Assembly: GCF_030445035.2 (NCBI RefSeq)
Contig: NC_080680.1
Span: 119,624,228-119,688,227 of the forward strand
Origin: Dasypus novemcinctus
Lineage: Eukaryota; Chordata; Mammalia; Cingulata; Dasypodidae
DNA: 64,000 nt
Reading direction: 5' to 3'
Shown here: piece after piece, positions 58,691 to 64,000 of the stretch
Layout: every line of letters begins with the position of its first letter
How positions within the stretch are numbered: position 1 is the stretch's first letter
Translations under genes and position numbers: made by a program
Notes under the pieces: model-generated
The model's input: only the letters and a program-made list of their open reading frames with translations
What the model was told of the DNA's origin: nothing
The model's database searches: none

Positions 58691-60564
58691 TGGTAGTACA
58701 TCCCCCTGCACTTAAGGCATCAGGGATCAACCATATACCCTCAGAAAGAATCTGAGCTTCCTATAGAATAGTAATGTATAAAATTCACAGCAGGAAAATT
58801 ATGCTATTTTCCATAAGACAAAAACGATGTCCCTTCAACAACACAATTCTTAAAACAGTGGTTTTATACAAATAGCATCTTGGAAATACTACATCATCAC
58901 TACATGTATCTACTCAAATAATGTTATTCCAGATTATCTCACAAGAAACCAACCTTTCACCATGATTTCTTGAGCAGCTCTTATGGGCCAGTAAGCAGAT
59001 AGCTATTTGTGTGTGCAAGCGTTAATTCCAGCAGGTCTGGAAATGACCTGAGCTGTTTTGTTCAAGTTTCTTCAACATACTGATCCCCAGTCAAAACAGG
59101 AAGCACACTGATTAATAGTGTGGATATATCCATGAGTCTGAGGAGTTCCGGGGCCATTTGTACCAGTTTTGTTTCTTGTTAATGGTGACAGTATTATTTT
59201 CCTGGCAAGAACCTCAGAAAGGCAGCAGGGTTTTGCTCCTGGGGCTGGTTGCATAACAAGAGCATGCCTCCCTGACCTACAGACTATAGGAAACCCTGGC
59301 GGAGGCTCTATTTTGGGCTCCCTGGTTCCAAGGTGTTCCACCAAGGTGTTAACAATCTGAGAGTAGATGAGCTCTCCACACCCACCTAGAAGGGAAGCAA
59401 CTGGAGAGAGCACCTGGCCTCTCTGGAACCCTGGGGGTTTCCATGCACAGCTTTAATCTAATATTGCTGCTATATTGTATCCTGTTTGTGAAGCAAACTA
59501 GATTTACAAGCATTGTCCTTTGGGATTCTGATTCTTTTTCAGCCATCGAACCTGTTCTAACTGCCATTGTTAGTGGGACAAGGTTGGATTAAAGTAGAAC
59601 AAATCACTAGTCTTCACAAGGTGAGTGGGAAAATGTTGGGAATGTAGAATAGGTTATACCCCAGTGAGAAGCACTGAGAAACAGTTCTGTAAAGACTTTT
59701 ATTTATAAGAGCTTCAGAAACTTTCCATTTGACACCTCTCCTCTTCCCTTGCTTGAAATTTCTCTAGATTTTAAAGCTATTAACAGAATCCTACATCTCA
59801 TCATGTTGCCTTTAATATTTCCAAGTCAGTAAGTTTTTGTCATTTCTATCATAAAATCCAAATGATGAAATGTATTGGCTCTGGGTTGCATTTTTCCTTT
59901 TTCCAAAAAGCCAAATACTGAGAACAGTTTGCAATAAATGATACTTAAATTTCTCCTCCCATTTTTCTCATCTAGGATAGGATAGTACCATCATTTCTCC
60001 TCCTTGTTGAATGTCTGAGGAATCCATTGGATTTGCGTGTTTTTGAGTGTGTGGAGGGCCATCCCCTTCCAATAAAAGGCATTTGTTCCTTCTGCATGTC
60101 TTTCATTTTGTAGAGCTTATTTCTTAATGCCATGCTTGTGAGTGTTTAATCTTAGTTAGGATAAAGAATAAAAATATTGGATGTTTTTCAAGACTGAATG
60201 ATGCTGTATATCTTTAAAAAAAATAGAACAAACAAAGGTTTTTTGTTCAGGGTTTAAATAGTAATTATATTTAGGTCCTAAGTGATTAATGAATTGGACA
60301 TAAATCTTACTGGTCCTTGTAAACTAGCCAAGGATATGTTTTAATTTCTAATTATCAGGACTCTCCTCCCTGCTCTCATTTCTGATGTGGAAGCCTTGGG
60401 GAAGAGAGCAGTTGAGATCTAGCCCTGCTTTGATGTAGAGTATCCAGGGGAAGGATGAGCACAATCTGAGAAAAGGGAAATGGCCACAGTCCACAGCTTC
60501 TGTGTTGATTTGAGGTCTAATCAACACCTCTCATCTTGGTCAATAAAATCAATCCAAGAGAACA
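58691..60564. other. Unclassified sequence, no gene
   Basis: A slightly GC-richer stretch at 59090-59450 keeps frames open on both strands (59072-59413 minus, 59169-59360 plus) but shows no domain. Remaining sequence is AT-rich. Confidence 0.45.
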
Positions 60565-61045
60565 GTCCTAGTTTGTCAGCTGCTATGACAAATACTACAC
60601 AATAGTTTGGCTTAACAACAGGAATTTATTTGTTCACAGTTTCAGAGACTTGACCAAAATCAAAGTGTCAGTCAAACCCAGCTTTCTCCACCAAATCATA
60701 GCATCCAGTTGCTGGCTTGCTGCAATCCTTGGGTTCTTGAGCTTGCATCTCAGCCTTCTTTTCCTTCTGTCACATGGTGATCTCTCTCTCTTTGTGTCTG
60801 CTCTCAACAGTTTCTGCTGCCTTCTACTTGCTGGCTCCTCTGGGCTTCTCTAACTCACTGCACTCAGATTTCTTCTGCTCCTAAAGGACTCCAGTATTAC
60901 AGAGTGCAGCTCACCCAGTTCAGTTGGGCCACACCTTCACTAATAATGCATCTTCAAAGGGTCCTAAATACAACTGAGTTGCATCAGTTAAGATTAAGAA
61001 CATGTTTTCGTTGGAGTTCATCATTCAATCTACCACTCAACCTAA
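60565..61045 (+). repeat. Lineage-specific interspersed repeat (related to 26756-27257)
   Basis: Begins 'gtcctagtttgtcagctgct', followed by an 'aacaacaggaatttattt' phrase, a pyrimidine-rich middle, 'ctcctaaaggactccagtat', 'agttgggccacaccttcact' and a 3' end near 'cattcaatctacca'. The middle and 3' parts are arranged as in the copy at 26756. Frames 60650-60853 and 60904-61125 are internal or overlapping. Confidence 0.5.
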
Positions 61046-61732
61046 AATGGGACCCCAGAAGAGGCACAGGGCCTGAGGAAAACGTCATTTACATTTGGGT
61101 AATGATGGGTGGGACGTTAAGGTGAGAGCTGTTGGTGCTATTTCTACTTTTTTCTATTTTGCCCAGTATTCAGGCCCTCTTCCTCCTTTTCAAGTGCTAA
61201 AGCTTATTTAATTTAGTTGAACCATGAGTGTATGAGCTAGAGAAAATTGAAATAGGCTGTTTGTAAATTGTGAGCCCAGAAGCACATTTCAAACTGTTCC
61301 TTTAAGTGAATTTCCTAGTATGAAATATGTACTTTATTAAATTATAAAGGCTGGCATTCACCTTGGAGAATGTGATCTTTTTCTGATGGAGAGTTTAAAA
61401 ACTGCAAATAAAGCGCATCCTTAAGATATTCCTGATTATAGGTAAGAATAGATTTATATAAAATGCCTCTTAAGTTGTTGCAAAGTTTTTCACCCATAAT
61501 TCCATCTTTGTTAAGTAGAAACAGCTTCTCAGAAAATAGCTCTTCTCTCTGACTTTCCCGCAGGGTAGCAGGAAGACAAAGCTTAATTGGTAAGATTGGC
61601 AGCCACTGACCACAGATATTCTCAGTGGAAGACATTGTTTTCAATTACCATAATCAGCGCTAGGCATAGTCACTCAGCCTAGATGTAACAGGCAAAAGGA
61701 GGAGAATTAGCAAAATGAAAAAATAGCCCACA
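61046..61732. other. Unclassified sequence, no gene
   Basis: The minus frame 61342-61644 (100 codons) has no recognised domain. Confidence 0.45.
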
Positions 61733-61935
61733 GTTTGAATTGGACCCACTGGGTATGAATCCCAGCTCCCACCAGTTCCAGTGACTGGTTGTATGAGTGA
61801 ACTTGAGTTCTCTGACCCTCAGCTTCCACATGCATAAAATGAAAATAATATTATTATTTTAAGAATTTAAGTGATGCCTAACATAGAGCTAACATTGGAC
61901 TTGCTCAAATCGTTACTGATACCGTTATTATATTT
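61733..61935 (+). mobile_element. MIR SINE fossil
   Basis: Plus-strand MIR order: 'gggtatgaatcccagctccc', 'gaacttgagttctctgaccc', 'tcagcttccacatgcataaa', then the 'gtgatgcctaacatagagct' part. Confidence 0.8.
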
Positions 61936-62479
61936 ATCATTATTTATGTGAAATTTAGACTGAGCTCTACATTTTTGCCTCTCCAGGCTCTAGTTAGCAC
62001 ACTAGGCTGAGTTAGACCTATAATCATGTTCCTAACCAACACTGGCATCCTTTGATCAAGGACAGGTTTGCCTTATTAAATTTCAATAAGACAGAGGTCA
62101 TTGTCTTTTTCAAGAAAATATATATTATACAAAGGTAACATTGGAGTGTCACTTCTCTGGGATCACAGTCAAGCTCTCTTTTCCAAATATTAGAATATTC
62201 TAAATTAAGAAAGGCTAGAATAGTGTTTGCCAAGAGAAAATATTCACATTTGAGAATAAATAGGGAGGAGATAAATATGCTCAGTTATTTGATAAGCATT
62301 AGTATTTACGGTGACTTCACAAAAAATACGCACATTTTGCTACAAAGAAATATGACTTTTTAAAGCAAATGAATCATGTTGGAGTATATGAGAGAGGTGT
62401 GGACAAGAACTTAAAAGACAAGTAGCAGATTTATTACTGATGGAATTTCAAAACTAATCAAATTAACCAATGATGTTGG
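61936..62479. other. Unclassified AT-rich sequence
   Basis: Nothing recognised. Confidence 0.5.
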
Positions 62480-62740
62480 GTGAAAGGATGATGATAATTA
62501 AGTAAAATAAATTCCAGGTAGGTCAATAGTTTAAATGTTCAAATAAAGATTTACCAAAAAATATAATATGGAATATATGTCTAAGTTTACATATCACTAA
62601 AGCCCAAATTAATAAAGGAAAAGACTAACAGATTTGACTACCACCTCCAATAAATTTCTATATAGCAGAAGATATGTCAAAGAAAGTTTGAAAATGCAAG
62701 TGAAAAAATCTAAAAGCACACTTCATCACATACCAGATAA
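62480..62740 (+). pseudogene. Old L1 ORF2 fragment, decayed
   Basis: Text near 62502-62550 ('aaataaattccaggtaggtc', then 'gtttaaatgttcaaata') and 62619-62645 ('aaaagactaacagatttgac') resembles the late ORF2 region that reads 'KINSRWIKDLNV' and 'KTDRFDY' in L1. Short and full of stops. Confidence 0.5.
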
Positions 62741-63126
62741 AGGAGCAGTGTCATTCAGGATGATGTTGTGATGGTGCTTTTGAAGGTATCACTGCCATGG
62801 ATCCAGCAATATCCCAATCCAATGCCAACCCAAGCCACCCCTACCTCCAAAAAGGGTTCCCAAGGGAGCCTTACACAAGAAGTCAAAACAAAACCTAGAT
62901 CAAACTACCATTTATTGACATCTATCCAAGTAATTAATATCCAAAATACCAAATATTCTAGTAAAAATTAAGTTAGAGCACAAGTCTTGATCTCAGACTT
63001 TCAGTAGAGCCTCTTAATCCTCCAGCCTCTGCCCAAACAACAATTCTCATTCTAAATCTATGAAAAGCATGCTCCAGAATGCTTACATAGAGCAAGCAAG
63101 GTCACCAGGCCTTAATAGTGTCCCTG
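62741..63126. other. Unclassified sequence upstream of the terminal L1
   Basis: No L1 ORF1 is recognisable here, so the L1 that follows is probably truncated at its 5' side close to 63130-63200. Confidence 0.5.
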
Positions 63127-63179
63127 ACTTGATTTATTAATTCTGCCACTTGGAGTAGAAGCAGATATGGCCCTGCGCC

Positions 63180-63334
63180 TAAGGCTGGAAACCCTAAAGA
63201 AAGAATGGTCTGCAGGAAGAAAGGAAAAAACAGGAAAGGCAAAGTTGGAGGAGAGTATAAGACCAACAACAACAACAAAAAAGACAAAAATAAATATACA
63301 AACAAAATATGACAAACACAAATCCAATCAAAAT
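63180..63334 (+). other. L1 inter-ORF region and 5' truncation zone
   Basis: A-rich leader before ORF2, with ACAACAACAACAAC-type text at 63264-63277 and an ATATGACAAACACAAATCC stretch at 63308. This is similar to 54890-54925 in the other L1, where ATATGACAGATAAAACTC occurs. ORF1 is not recognisable upstream. The minus-strand frames 63102-63305 and 63112-63327 are hydrophobic by chance (antisense of the A-rich leader). Confidence 0.6.
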
Positions 63335-64000
63335 ATGGCTAACACAAATAATTCCTTGATAGTAATAACACTGAATGTCAATGGATTAAACTCACCTATC
63401 AAAAGATTCAGACTGGGACACTGGATAAGGAAATATGACCCATCCATATGCTGTCTACAAGAGACACATCTTAGACCCAGAGACGCATGGAGATTGAAAG
63501 TGAAAGGCTGGAAAACAATCATACAAGCTAACAATAACCAAAAAAAGGCAGGAGTAGCTATATTAATATCAGACAAAATAGACTTTAAATGTGAAACAAT
63601 TGTGAGAGACAAAGAAGGATACTACATTTTAGTCAAAGGGAAAATCTGTCAAGAAGATCGAACAATCATAAATATCTATGCCCCTAACAAGGGTGCCTCT
63701 AAATACGTCAGGCAAACGCTGGAAAAACTAAGTGAAAGAATAGATACATCTACAATTATAGTGGGGGATTTTAATACACCACTATCAACTCTGGACAGAA
63801 CATCTCAAAAGAGAATCACCAAAGAAACAAAACATCTGAATAGTATATTAGAGGAGCTCGATCTAATAGACATATATAGATCGCTACACCCAAACACAGC
63901 AGGATATACATTTTTCTCAAGCGCACATGGATCATTCTCCAAGATAGATCATATGCTAGGCCACAAAGAAAGGCTGAACGAATTCAGAAAGATTGAAATC
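63335..64000 (+). CDS. L1 ORF2 endonuclease domain, open to the window edge (partial)
   Basis: Two hundred and twenty-two codons without a stop, from MANTNNSL to the last base of the window. ORF2p carries an apurinic/apyrimidinic-like endonuclease that nicks target DNA to prime reverse transcription. Residue numbers coincide with human ORF2: N14 in LNVNG, E43 in QETH, D145 and N147 in GDFNTPLSTLD, and D205 in KIDH. H230 is beyond the edge. The frame stays open upstream to about 63127 and includes an earlier ATG, but the start at 63335 is preferred because it preserves this numbering. Whether the reverse transcriptase downstream is intact cannot be seen. The absence of frame damage in 666 bases suggests a young copy. 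Confidence 0.88.
   Translation, partial: MANTNNSLIVITLNVNGLNSPIKRFRLGHWIRKYDPSICCLQETHLRPRDAWRLKVKGWKTIIQANNNQKKAGVAILISDKIDFKCETIVRDKEGYYILVKGKICQEDRTIINIYAPNKGASKYVRQTLEKLSERIDTSTIIVGDFNTPLSTLDRTSQKRITKETKHLNSILEELDLIDIYRSLHPNTAGYTFFSSAHGSFSKIDHMLGHKERLNEFRKIEI

Noticed and set aside
1..64000. CRISPR arrays, operons or other prokaryotic systems
   Set aside because: The window is mammalian. No array of regular spaced repeats and no tightly packed genes were seen.

Overview
This is a stretch of mammalian chromosome, almost certainly from an armadillo (Dasypus novemcinctus or a close dasypodid). The diagnostic evidence is five long and one short tRNA-derived SINEs of the DAS family, which is specific to armadillos, together with LINE-1 (L1) types and other repeats that I associate with xenarthrans. 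Pan-mammalian fossils (MIR, MER5-like, MLT1-like, L1M, HAL1-like) are also present. The sequence is AT-rich and gene-poor, and I recognise no functional multi-exon host gene. The short open frames scattered through it are chance frames or frames inside repeats.

Layout. 1-9 kb: old LINE 3' ends, a 1-kb lineage-specific repeat (minus strand), a HAL1-like stretch, then an isolated CpG-rich island (about 7.55-8.16 kb) next to a DAS-III SINE. 9-17 kb: L1M remnants, a MER5-like element, the second copy of the 1-kb repeat (plus strand), a 195-bp local duplication, and two SINEs. 17-28 kb: mostly unclassified, with two MLT1-like LTRs, MIR, MER5A and DAS-III. 28-33.5 kb: an AT-rich block ending in a polypurine tract and a 501-bp retroviral LTR with TATA box, polyadenylation signal and a duplicated U3 segment, read as the 3' half of a decayed class I endogenous retrovirus. 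34-44 kb: L1M 3' UTR pieces, MIRs, DAS-III and an MLT1-like LTR fragment. 44-47.7 kb: a GC-richer block holding an intronless, broken copy of an F-box/leucine-rich-repeat gene (best guess FBXL6, minus strand) followed by a decayed L1 ORF2. 52.4-56.7 kb: a lineage-specific L1 with tandem 5' UTR monomers, a broken ORF1, an ORF2 with large internal deletions, and a triplicated 3' UTR unit. 63.1-64 kb: the start of a second L1 whose ORF2 endonuclease frame is fully open and keeps its catalytic residues up to the window edge.

The elements do not form a pathway. The window is a record of retrotransposition: L1 supplied the machinery that most plausibly copied the SINEs (four of five long copies have recognisable target-site duplications) and the F-box retrocopy. 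The observations most worth a second look are the architecture of the L1 at 52-57 kb, the orphan CpG island, the 1-kb repeat with shared ends, the retroviral LTR and the F-box retrocopy. I saw no evidence for a new multi-gene system.
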